Assembly (NCBI GenBank): GCA_011048585.1
Contig: DSDS01000071.1
Span: 1-5,601 of the forward strand
Length of the DNA: 5,601 nt
Direction of reading: 5' to 3'
From: Desulfurivibrio alkaliphilus
GTDB taxonomy: Bacteria; Desulfobacterota; Desulfobulbia; Desulfobulbales; Desulfurivibrionaceae
The stretch's first letter is position 1. Every line of letters begins with the position of its first letter. The position numbers were made by a program, and so were the translations under genes. Shown here piece by piece: positions 1-5,127 of the stretch. A model generated the notes under the pieces. That model searched no databases. It was not told the origin of the DNA and saw only the letters and a list, made by a program, of their open reading frames with translations.

Positions 1-13
1 GATTTAACGGGCT

Positions 14-121
14 GTAATCGTTAAGCAGTGCCGCAGGTTCGGGCAAGCGGCCAAGCGCCGCGTACCCCGTGTACGTAAGCCTGGCTGATCGCCCGAAGAT
101 GCGGTGCTGCTGAACGATTAC
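14..121. repeat. Long imperfect inverted repeat (hairpin element)
   Basis: The two arms pair along nearly the whole length with position sum 135. Bases 14-22 pair with 113-121 without a mismatch, 24-35 with 100-111 (two G-T wobbles), 38-44 with 91-97, and 50-53 with 82-85. With a one-base shift, 61-65 pair with 71-75 around a 5-nt loop. I count about 39 Watson-Crick pairs and 3 wobbles in 108 bases. It begins 7 bp beyond the stop of the solute-binding protein gene, so in RNA it would form one long 3' stem that could stop transcription or protect the message, although no U-tract follows. Size and position fit a dispersed extragenic palindrome or MITE-like element. Copy number cannot be judged here. 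Confidence 0.85.
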
Positions 122-128
122 GGATGCT

Positions 129-1727
129 TCACGGGGCCGGGTGGTTGCAGTTGAGCAGGGAAACCTTATTCTGGGCGATGGGGATCCCCTTGCCGATTCC
201 GCCCCGGGTATAAAACCACTCGATCCCCCGGGCCGGATGGTAAGCGGAGTAGGAGTCGGGGTAGTAGAGGGGGATCGCCGGCAACTCCATGGCGTGGAGC
301 TCCTGAATCCGCCCCACGATCCGGCGCCGCTCCTCGGGGTCCATGGCCAGCAGCTGTTCCTCCAGCAGGCGGTTGAGCTCCTGGTTCTGGTCAAAGCGGG
401 CGCTGTTCACCGAACCGGCACCATGTTGGGAGGAGATCATCTCGTTGAGAATCCTGGCATCGCCGGAGATGCCGCCATGGCCGGAAAGGGCCAGGTCGAA
501 GTTCCAGCTCCTTACCCGCTGATCGGTGGTGGCCTGTTCCAGGTTGATCAGGGCCACCTTGATCCCCGCCCGCTCCAGTTGCATCTTGATCACCTCGCCG
601 TCCCGGTCGGGGGCGCTCTGGCCGCTGGCGGTGATGTTGGAAACCAGTAGCTCCACCTGCAACGGCCGGCCATTATGCTGAAAAAAGCCATCCCGGCCGG
701 GGCTGAAACCCAGCTCGGTGAGCAGGGCGCGGGTCAGTTCCGGGTCAGGGGGATATTCGGGCAGCTCGGGGTTGTACCAGGGATGGTCCTTGGAGAGCAG
801 CCCGTAGGAGGCGGGGCGACCGTGGCCGCGCTGGGATTTGGCGATGATCTCCCGGCGGTCGATGGCGTGGGCCAGCGCCTGGCGGAAACGGCGGTCGTCG
901 AAGGGGGCTCGGCGGTGGTTGATCATCAGCTTCTTGTTCCAACCCCCCTCATCCTGGATCACCTTCAGGCCCTGGTTGCGCAGGGGGGCCACCATCTCGG
1001 GGCTGATCTGGGCCAGGTCCGCCTGGCGGTTGCCCAGGGAAACCATAGGTTGGCCGCTGCGGAGGTAGATCAGGCGCTGGGCTTTGGGCGCTCCTCGGTG
1101 GTAGTCGGCAAAGGCCAGGTAGAGGTAGCTGCCCTGGGTGGGATTGTAATCGGCCAGGCGATAGGGGCCGCTGCCGATAAAGGCCTCGGGGGCCCGGAAA
1201 GCGGTGGGATCGGCCACCTCCCGCCAGATATGCTCCGGCAGGATCGGCATGGTACCGGCCACGTCGGCCAGAAAGGGGGCATAGGGCCTTTGCAGCCGGA
1301 TCACCACCTGGTGGGGGCCCGTGACCTCGCTGTGGTCGATATGGTCGACGTTGACCCAGTAGTAAGGGTGGCGTTGGAACAGCTCGATGGTGAAGGCCAC
1401 ATCGGCGGCGGTCAGCGGCCGGCCGTCGTGCCATTGGGCCTCGGGGTTAAGATTGAAGGTATAGCTGAGCTCTTGCGGGTTGAACTCCCAGGAGTCGGCC
1501 AGGGCGGGAATAAAACCCTCCCGGTCCTTCCAGATCAGGGTGTCGAAGATCCAGCTCATCCGGATATAACCGGGGCCCCGGGGGTAGTGGAGGTAGGGAC
1601 TGGGGGGGCCCCAGTCGCCCCGGCTGTCGGCGATCCGGATCTCTGCGAGCTGGGAGCGGGCCGGCCCGGCCGGAAACAGCACCAGCAGCAGGAGAATGGC
1701 GGCCAGCCGGAGGGCGGTGTGGATCAT
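129..1727 (-). CDS. ABC transporter solute-binding protein, family 5 (peptide/nickel type)
   Basis: A 532-residue exported binding protein of the SBP_bac_5 (DppA/OppA/NikA) family, which captures peptides, nickel complexes or similar ligands outside the membrane and delivers them to an ABC permease. Residues 1-25 form a signal peptide with a leucine-rich core, probable cleavage near ARS-QL; there is no lipobox cysteine. Family landmarks are WHDGRPLTAADVAFT (about 99-113), GSGPYRL (185-191) and PFDDRRFRQALAHAIDR (275-291). Length is normal for the family. The ATG at 1727 is fixed by an in-frame TAA two codons upstream; the ribosome site is weak (AAAGAG). It lies 30 bp after the FmdE-like gene and is probably co-transcribed with it. 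No permease or ATPase gene is visible, and a long inverted repeat follows the stop. The ligand is unknown; the FmdE neighbour makes a metal or metal complex a reasonable guess, no more. Confidence 0.9.
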   Translation of the reverse strand: MIHTALRLAAILLLLVLFPAGPARSQLAEIRIADSRGDWGPPSPYLHYPRGPGYIRMSWIFDTLIWKDREGFIPALADSWEFNPQELSYTFNLNPEAQWHDGRPLTAADVAFTIELFQRHPYYWVNVDHIDHSEVTGPHQVVIRLQRPYAPFLADVAGTMPILPEHIWREVADPTAFRAPEAFIGSGPYRLADYNPTQGSYLYLAFADYHRGAPKAQRLIYLRSGQPMVSLGNRQADLAQISPEMVAPLRNQGLKVIQDEGGWNKKLMINHRRAPFDDRRFRQALAHAIDRREIIAKSQRGHGRPASYGLLSKDHPWYNPELPEYPPDPELTRALLTELGFSPGRDGFFQHNGRPLQVELLVSNITASGQSAPDRDGEVIKMQLERAGIKVALINLEQATTDQRVRSWNFDLALSGHGGISGDARILNEMISSQHGAGSVNSARFDQNQELNRLLEEQLLAMDPEERRRIVGRIQELHAMELPAIPLYYPDSYSAYHPARGIEWFYTRGGIGKGIPIAQNKVSLLNCNHPAP

Positions 1728-1757
1728 CTCTTACTCTTTCTCGTCGGCGTCGGCGGC

Positions 1758-2369
1758 TTACTTTTTCTGCTCAACCTGCTCAAAGCAGGGGATGCAGTAG
1801 GTCTGGCCGGCAAAGCGGCGGGTGCGGGACTCCATGGTGGACTCCCCGCAGGCCACGCACTCCAGGCTGTCAAGAATTTTGGCCCCCCGGGGCATGGGAG
1901 CCGCTTCGGTGATGGTGAAAAGCTCCTCCAGGGTAGCGGCCATCACCTTTCGCCGATTTTCCTCCTTGAGTTCTCCGGCCCGTTTTTTCTCCGCTTCGCT
2001 GGCCTGGCCGGCAAAAATTTTTTTCATCAGGCCCCGCAGCTCCGGCCCGGTTTCCCCCATCACCCCGTTCCGGAAAAGGGCCCGCAGTCCCTTGCCGTCC
2101 CGGCGGCGGTAAAAGGAGAAGGCCGACTTGCCGTAATCCCGGTGGATCAGGTTGCCCTTGCCGAAGGTGCAGCCGGTCAGGACCTGAATGGCATCGACCC
2201 CGCACATATCGGTCTCCACCACCGCCACCAGGGGGTCCTGGTCCCGGTGAGTGCCCAGCTCCCGCAGGCAGAGTTCGGCGGCCCGGATGCCGATCCAGAG
2301 GCCGGGGCACTGGTGGCCGTGGAAGGCGATGGTCCGTTCGACCTGTTCCGGAGTGATGGCATCTTGCAT
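1758..2369 (-). CDS. FmdE family protein with C-terminal zinc ribbon
   Basis: A 203-residue protein of the FmdE family, named after a gene in the molybdenum formylmethanofuran dehydrogenase operon of methanogens and widespread in non-methanogenic anaerobes, where its role is not settled. The N-terminal domain shows FHGHQCPG (16-23), DMCGVDAIQ (54-62) and TGCTFGKGN (65-73), whose His and Cys residues are likely metal ligands. Residues 120-145 are highly charged and probably helical. A four-cysteine zinc ribbon closes the protein (C171xxC174, C192xxC195). No signal peptide, so cytoplasmic. I chose the ATG at 2369 because AGGAG lies 9 nt upstream; a GTG at 2375 is in frame but only 3 nt from that site. 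It is the first gene of a two-gene operon with the solute-binding protein and has its own strong promoter. It is not evidence of methanogenesis. Confidence 0.88.
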   Translation of the reverse strand: MQDAITPEQVERTIAFHGHQCPGLWIGIRAAELCLRELGTHRDQDPLVAVVETDMCGVDAIQVLTGCTFGKGNLIHRDYGKSAFSFYRRRDGKGLRALFRNGVMGETGPELRGLMKKIFAGQASEAEKKRAGELKEENRRKVMAATLEELFTITEAAPMPRGAKILDSLECVACGESTMESRTRRFAGQTYCIPCFEQVEQKK

Positions 2370-2402
2370 CGACACTTTCTCCTGGAAAAATAATTAGTGT
2401 TA

Positions 2403-2417
2403 CGAAATTTGATTTCG
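2403..2417. promoter_or_regulatory. Perfect palindrome over the predicted fmdE transcription start (candidate operator)
   Basis: CGAAAT-TTG-ATTTCG is a perfect inverted repeat with 6-bp arms and a 3-bp centre. It begins 3 bp downstream of the -10 box at 2421-2426 and covers the expected +1 near 2414, a position where a bound repressor would block initiation. A second, A/T-rich inverted repeat, GAAAAA-N6-TTTTTC (2451-2468), lies immediately upstream of the -35 box. The regulator is unknown. Confidence 0.5.
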
Positions 2418-2420
2418 CGC

Positions 2421-2449
2421 ACCATAGGTCAGGGCCGGGAGATAGTCAA
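2421..2449 (-). promoter_or_regulatory. Sigma70-type promoter of the fmdE-SBP operon
   Basis: On the minus strand, TTGACT (2444-2449) and TATGGT (2421-2426) are separated by exactly 17 bp. This is 5/6 and 4/6 agreement with the consensus boxes. The predicted start near 2414 gives a 5' leader of about 45 nt before the ATG at 2369. Confidence 0.65.
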
Positions 2450-2583
2450 GGAAAAAGTTACGTTTTTCTGTTTCGTGTTATGAGAGGCGGCGCAACCCTG
2501 GCCTGGCTGTTTGCTTTTTGCGCTGATTACTGGTAGAGAATGGCGACAGCCGGACCGACCAATTTAGAGGGAAGGAGATCCCA

Positions 2584-2931
2584 GTGCCCAGACCTAAAAA
2601 ACAACGCCATTGTCAGCTCAAGCTCTGCGGTCACGCCTTCAAGCCGACGGGGAAGCCGTTGCGCGAGCTGCGCCCGATCATCCTCCAGCGCGATGAGCTG
2701 GAGGTCCTCAGGTTGTGTGATCTGGAGGGGCTGTTCCAGGAGCAGGCCGGGGAGCGGATGGGGGTTTCCCGGGGGACGGTGCAGCGAATTCTCACCAACG
2801 CCCGGCGCAAGGTGACCGAAGCCCTGGTGGTAGGGGCCGCCCTGGTTTTCGAGGGGGAGAACTCCTCCCCGGAGAGCGCCGCCGCGACCGAGGCCGAGGA
2901 GGTGCTGCCCGGGGAGGATCAGTCGGTTTAA
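2584..2931 (+). CDS. DUF134 family helix-turn-helix protein
   Basis: A 115-residue cytoplasmic protein of the DUF134 family, whose DNA-binding region resembles sigma factor region 4. The family opening is present (MPRPKK, then FKPTGKPLREL at 19-29). DELEVLRLCDLEGL (37-50) and the helix-turn-helix EQAGERMGVSRGTVQRILTN (53-72) follow, then a basic ARRKV. The tail from about 90 is acidic and low complexity. Cysteines at 10, 15 and 45 could sense a metal or redox state. The GTG start has AAGGAG 6 nt upstream. It diverges from fmdE and converges on the NifX-like gene, with the two stop codons overlapping. DUF134 proteins often neighbour, or are fused to, NifX-type domains, so local regulation is likely but inferred. 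Its own promoter is uncertain: TTGCTT (2511-2516), 17 bp, then TAGAGA is weak. GCGCAA (2490-2495) and TTGCGC (2518-2523) form a spaced inverted repeat there. Confidence 0.88.
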   Translation: MPRPKKQRHCQLKLCGHAFKPTGKPLRELRPIILQRDELEVLRLCDLEGLFQEQAGERMGVSRGTVQRILTNARRKVTEALVVGAALVFEGENSSPESAAATEAEEVLPGEDQSV

Positions 2932-3317
2932 CTGTGGCAGTTGCCCTGACAGGCCTGGTCGCCGTTCATCTTCTCGAAGCGGGCTGCCAGCCAGCCCTCC
3001 AGGGCCAGCTGGACGCTGGGGTAGAGATCCGGGGGGGCGTAAAAAACCTCGATCCCCTCCTCCTGAAAGGCCATCAGCGGCCTTTTGCCCATGCCGCCCA
3101 CCACCATGGCGTTGACCCCGTTACCGCTCAACAGCTTGACCGGGGCCAGACAGCCGCCGGCGCCATGTTCCACGTTGGCGATGGTGTCCACCTGCTCAAT
3201 TTTGCCGTCGGTGATATCCACCAGGGTGAAGAGGTCGCAGTGACCGAAGTGCTCCGAGCGCATTCCCGCCAGCCCTCCCGGTTGATTGGAAGGGATGGCG
3301 ATTCGTAACTTTTTCAT
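2928..3317 (-). CDS. NifX/NifB-type dinitrogenase iron-molybdenum cofactor family protein
   Basis: A 129-residue single-domain protein of the Nitro_FeMo-Co family (NifX, NifY, NifB C-terminus, Desulfovibrio orange protein), whose members bind metal clusters or their precursors. Typical features are the N-terminal strand KLRIAIPS, SEHFGHCDLF (21-30), HGAGGC (51-56), VNAMVVGGMG (68-77) and a C-terminal helix. The tail adds C123xxxC127, with a final His; together with C27 and C56 these are candidate metal ligands. The frame stays open far upstream, but the real start is the ATG at 3317, preceded by AAAGGAG 5 nt away and by an AT-rich gap of 62 bp after the transporter gene. No nitrogenase genes are nearby, so a nitrogen fixation role is not supported. 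It ends tail-to-tail on the DUF134 gene, sharing TTAA. It is the last gene of the operon begun by DUF302. Confidence 0.9.
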   Translation of the reverse strand: MKKLRIAIPSNQPGGLAGMRSEHFGHCDLFTLVDITDGKIEQVDTIANVEHGAGGCLAPVKLLSGNGVNAMVVGGMGKRPLMAFQEEGIEVFYAPPDLYPSVQLALEGWLAARFEKMNGDQACQGNCHS

Positions 3318-3335
3318 GACAGCTCCTTTCCCTAT

Positions 3336-3349
3336 AAATAAGTTTATTT
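3336..3349. repeat. Short AT-rich inverted repeat in the gap before the NifX-like gene
   Basis: AAATAA-GT-TTATTT is a perfect 6-bp inverted repeat in the 62-bp gap between the transporter and the NifX-like gene. The gap is far richer in A/T than the flanking genes. It may be an mRNA processing site or an internal promoter or operator element (TATAGG lies just downstream on the minus strand). None of these is convincing alone. Confidence 0.35.
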
Positions 3350-3379
3350 TGTTGATTGATCGCGACAGCGGGCCGCCAT

Positions 3380-4366
3380 TCAGGCGGTGGCCTTCACCGG
3401 TCCGAAGAAACGATCGGTTAAACGCACATACCAGGCCGCCGCCTGCACCTGCACGATATAGGCCACCGCGATGACCATGGCCGCGTCCGCGCCCTGGGTG
3501 CCGAAGGCGTTGATGGCGATCGCCAGGGCGATGGAGAGGTTGCGCATCACCGTGCCGTAAACCAGGGCGATGGCGTTCTCCCGGGTAAAGAGCAGCCGGC
3601 CGAGCAGGGTGCTGATGGTGAAATTGGCCAGGTAAAGCAGCAGCAGCGGCAGAATAACCGCCAGTAGCAGAGCCGGTTGCTCCCCGATGGTCCTGGCGTT
3701 GAGGGCGATGGCGACAAAGACGATCCCCAGCACTCCCAGAGTGGAGATGGGGGGAAAACGCGGCGCCCACTTTTTCTTGAAGCCCTCCTGGCCGTAGCGG
3801 GATACCAGGCCCTGGCGGGTAAAGTAGCCCAGGGTCATGGGCAGGAAAACGATCAACAGGATCTGCTTGACCACCTGCGCCATATCCACCTCCACCCGGG
3901 CTCCCATCAACCACTGCAGGTAAAGGGGGGTCAGCAGGGAGCCCAGGGTCAGGCCGATCACCGTCATGTTGATGGCCGCCCCCAGATTGCCCCGGGCAAA
4001 ACCGGTCCAGGAGATGGTCATGCCGCTGGTGGGCAGCAGGGCGGCCAGCAGCATCCCCAGGGCCAGGTAGGGGCGGTCGGGGAAGAAGAAAAGCCCCAGG
4101 CCGTAGGCCAGAAAGGGAATCAGGGCGAAGTTGACCAACTGGGTTACCCCCTGGAGCTTGACGTTTTTGATCCCCGCCTTGAGTTGGGCGATGTTCAGGG
4201 AGATCATCATCGGGTAAACCATCAGGATGGTGAGGGGAACGATCAGGATGGTCAGGCCCCTTACCTGCTCCCGGTCGGCCAGGGTGCCGAAAAGGAAGCC
4301 CAGCACCATCACGGTGGGGATGGCGAACACCAGTTGTTTGTTGATTTTCTGCAATAAGTTCCACAT
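3380..4366 (-). CDS. BASS-superfamily transporter, ACR3-like (bile acid:sodium symporter / arsenite permease family)
   Basis: A 328-residue inner-membrane protein with about ten hydrophobic segments (roughly 12-30, 37-57, 73-95, 99-120, 128-150, 165-182, 208-223, 231-247, 264-288, 294-312), the size and topology of ACR3/BASS carriers. IVPLTILMVYPMM (42-54) resembles the ACR3 MMYP segment. LLPTSGMTISW (110-120) occupies the place of the ACR3 APCTAM loop, and the segment around 273-284 that of NNFELAIAVA. The cysteine and glutamate reported as essential for arsenite efflux in characterised Acr3 proteins are therefore replaced (Thr/Ser-Gly and Asn by my reading), and the protein contains no cysteine at all. 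Such proteins are often labelled arsenic resistance protein; here the substrate is best left open. Start ATG at 4366 is 18 nt after the DUF302 stop, with only a poor ribosome site, suggesting translational coupling. Confidence 0.85.
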   Translation of the reverse strand: MWNLLQKINKQLVFAIPTVMVLGFLFGTLADREQVRGLTILIVPLTILMVYPMMISLNIAQLKAGIKNVKLQGVTQLVNFALIPFLAYGLGLFFFPDRPYLALGMLLAALLPTSGMTISWTGFARGNLGAAINMTVIGLTLGSLLTPLYLQWLMGARVEVDMAQVVKQILLIVFLPMTLGYFTRQGLVSRYGQEGFKKKWAPRFPPISTLGVLGIVFVAIALNARTIGEQPALLLAVILPLLLLYLANFTISTLLGRLLFTRENAIALVYGTVMRNLSIALAIAINAFGTQGADAAMVIAVAYIVQVQAAAWYVRLTDRFFGPVKATA

Positions 4367-4384
4367 GGCGATGGCCCCAAACGG

Positions 4385-4795
4385 TTACCTGACCTCTTCG
4401 ATCATGGCGACGATTCGCCCGTAGGTTTCGGTCAGGGAGGCAGGAAACTGGGGGTCATCGACCACCGCCGCGATCTCCTCGGCGTTGTAGCGCAAAAAAC
4501 GGATCTGGGTTTTGCCCCCGCCGCTGAAGGCCATGACGAACTTGGGCATCAGCACCGAGCGTTCCGGGTTGGCGCCCATGCTTTGGGCGGCCTTTTCCGG
4601 TTTGCAGATCTGGATCATATGGAGATCAAAGCCCGGAGGCACCGGGGCGTTGTGGCGGGCAAAGGCCTCGGCCATGGCCATCTTCTCGGCGTTGTGGACC
4701 ACAAAACCATATTTTTCGGCCACCTCCTTCAGATCCCCGGCAAATTGGGCCACCGGCTTGCTGCTTTCCGTGCGGTAAAGATCCTGTTGCTGCAT
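4385..4795 (-). CDS. DUF302 domain protein
   Basis: A 136-residue protein made up almost entirely of a DUF302 domain. It has an N-terminal helix with a turn into a strand (DLKEVAEKYGFVVHN, 21-35), the central DLHMIQICKPEKAAQSM (57-73), LMPKFVMAFSGGGKTQIRFL (82-101) and a C-terminal helix ending IEEVR. No signal peptide or membrane segment, so cytoplasmic. The family has no agreed function; the single C64 lies at the conserved position after the strand. The frame remains open to an ATG at 4873, but that lies at about the predicted transcription start and has no ribosome site. GGAGG lies 7 nt before the ATG at 4795 and only 1 nt before the ATG at 4801, so 4795 is the best start. It is the first gene of the DUF302-transporter-NifX operon, with a leader of about 78 nt. 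Confidence 0.85.
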   Translation of the reverse strand: MQQQDLYRTESSKPVAQFAGDLKEVAEKYGFVVHNAEKMAMAEAFARHNAPVPPGFDLHMIQICKPEKAAQSMGANPERSVLMPKFVMAFSGGGKTQIRFLRYNAEEIAAVVDDPQFPASLTETYGRIVAMIEEVR

Positions 4796-4873
4796 TGCCA
4801 TACCTCCCTTGCGTAATTTTTTTGAGCCCGGTGGGGTCCGTAAAAACACCCCCGCCCCGGCGATTTTGGACAT
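4796..4873 (-). promoter_or_regulatory. 5' leader of the DUF302 operon
   Basis: About 78 nt lie between the predicted transcription start and the DUF302 start codon. It holds GGGGT...ACCCC, a 5-bp stem with a 10-nt loop, then an A-rich stretch, then the GGGAGGT ribosome site. I recognise no riboswitch class. There is no U-tract, so it is not an obvious attenuator. Confidence 0.35.
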
Positions 4874-4879
4874 ATGGCA

Positions 4880-4908
4880 ACATTAGGAGGTGCTTAAGTA
4901 GTTGTCAA
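4880..4908 (-). promoter_or_regulatory. Sigma70-type promoter of the DUF302-transporter-NifX operon
   Basis: On the minus strand a perfect TTGACA (4903-4908) and TAATGT (4880-4885) are separated by exactly 17 bp. The -10 keeps the most conserved TA...T positions. Expected start near 4873. The -35 box lies inside the last codons of the DUF2141 remnant, and its stop codon falls in the spacer. Confidence 0.68.
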
Positions 4909-4933
4909 GGAGGTTTTTGGTATATGCCCAAAA
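4885..4933. promoter_or_regulatory. Candidate operator elements at the DUF302 promoter
   Basis: Two features surround the -35 box. TTTTGG-N7-CCAAAA (4915-4933) is a perfect 6-bp inverted repeat just upstream of it. The heptamer AGGAGGT occurs twice in direct orientation on the plus strand, at 4885-4891 (in the spacer) and 4908-4914 (touching the -35), 23 bp apart or about two helical turns. Either could bind a regulator; chance is not excluded. Confidence 0.35.
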
Positions 4934-5123
4934 TAATGTTGGGGTGACTTGTTAGCGGCAAGGGTTCGGCTGGGAAAACCATCTTCAGGGCCGTAGAGGG
5001 CCACATAAATCCCCCCTTCGGCGCCCCCTACCTCGGCGATCTCGACCGTTAGTTCGGCGGCCCGGGCCGGGGTGGCAAGGATCAAAATCGTGGCGCAAAC
5101 CAATAAAAAACGTATTATCTCAT
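4894..5123 (-). pseudogene. DUF2141 family exported protein, N-terminal remnant
   Basis: The frame reads a signal peptide (…FLLVCATILILATPARA) followed by AELTVEIAEVGG and GGIYVALYGPEDGFPSRTL, the opening strands of a DUF2141 domain, then loses similarity and stops at 4894. The family is usually about 130-150 residues with a conserved HDENGNGKLD-type segment; that whole half is missing and I do not find it in any frame nearby. The start is broken too. An ATG at 5121-5123 sits 4 nt after the phosphomannomutase stop but reads ATG-AGA-TAA. Restoring one base would join it to the signal-peptide frame (ATA-ATA-CGT-TTT…). The only in-frame start is a TTG at 5103 without a ribosome site. It is most likely a decayed gene once coupled to the phosphomannomutase, though use of the TTG as a short peptide start cannot be excluded. 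Confidence 0.65.
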
Positions 5124-5127
5124 CCTG

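Noticed and set aside
14..121. The hairpin as an integron attC site
   Set aside because: GTTAAGC does match the GTTRRRY core, but it lies at the 5' end with the partner GCTGAAC at the 3' end. In attC the AAC-type core comes first and the GTT-type core last. The partner also breaks the RYYYAAC pattern, and there is no integrase or cassette context.
675..2393. Long plus-strand open frame covering the binding protein and FmdE genes
   Set aside because: It runs antisense to two clearly recognisable proteins. Its translation is G/A/L/H/Q-rich without domains, and it has no ribosome site. It results from high GC content at third positions.
2499..2514. Sigma54 promoter for DUF134 (TGGC…TTGC)
   Set aside because: The GG and GC elements are 11 bp apart instead of the strict 10, and the alternative pairings in the stretch give 6 or 13. 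The idea was tempting because related orange-protein operons use sigma54.
2930..2942. AACTG-TGG-CAGTT as a bidirectional terminator between the convergent genes
   Set aside because: The stem is 5 bp, the loop is 3 nt, there is no T-tract on either side, and it lies inside the NifX-like coding region.
3318..4364. Long open frame extending the NifX-like gene upstream through the transporter gene
   Set aside because: The upstream part overlaps the transporter in another frame and is low-complexity Pro/Gly/Arg-rich. The NifX domain begins at the ATG at 3317, which has its own AAAGGAG site.
4796..4873. N-terminal extension of DUF302 from the ATG at 4873
   Set aside because: The ATG falls at about the predicted transcription start and has no ribosome site. 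The extra residues do not look like family sequence, and a better placed GGAGG serves the ATG at 4795.
4924..4942. CCCAA…TTGGG stem as a terminator of the DUF2141/phosphomannomutase transcript
   Set aside because: The stem is only 5 bp with a 7-nt loop and is not followed by a T-tract on the minus strand.
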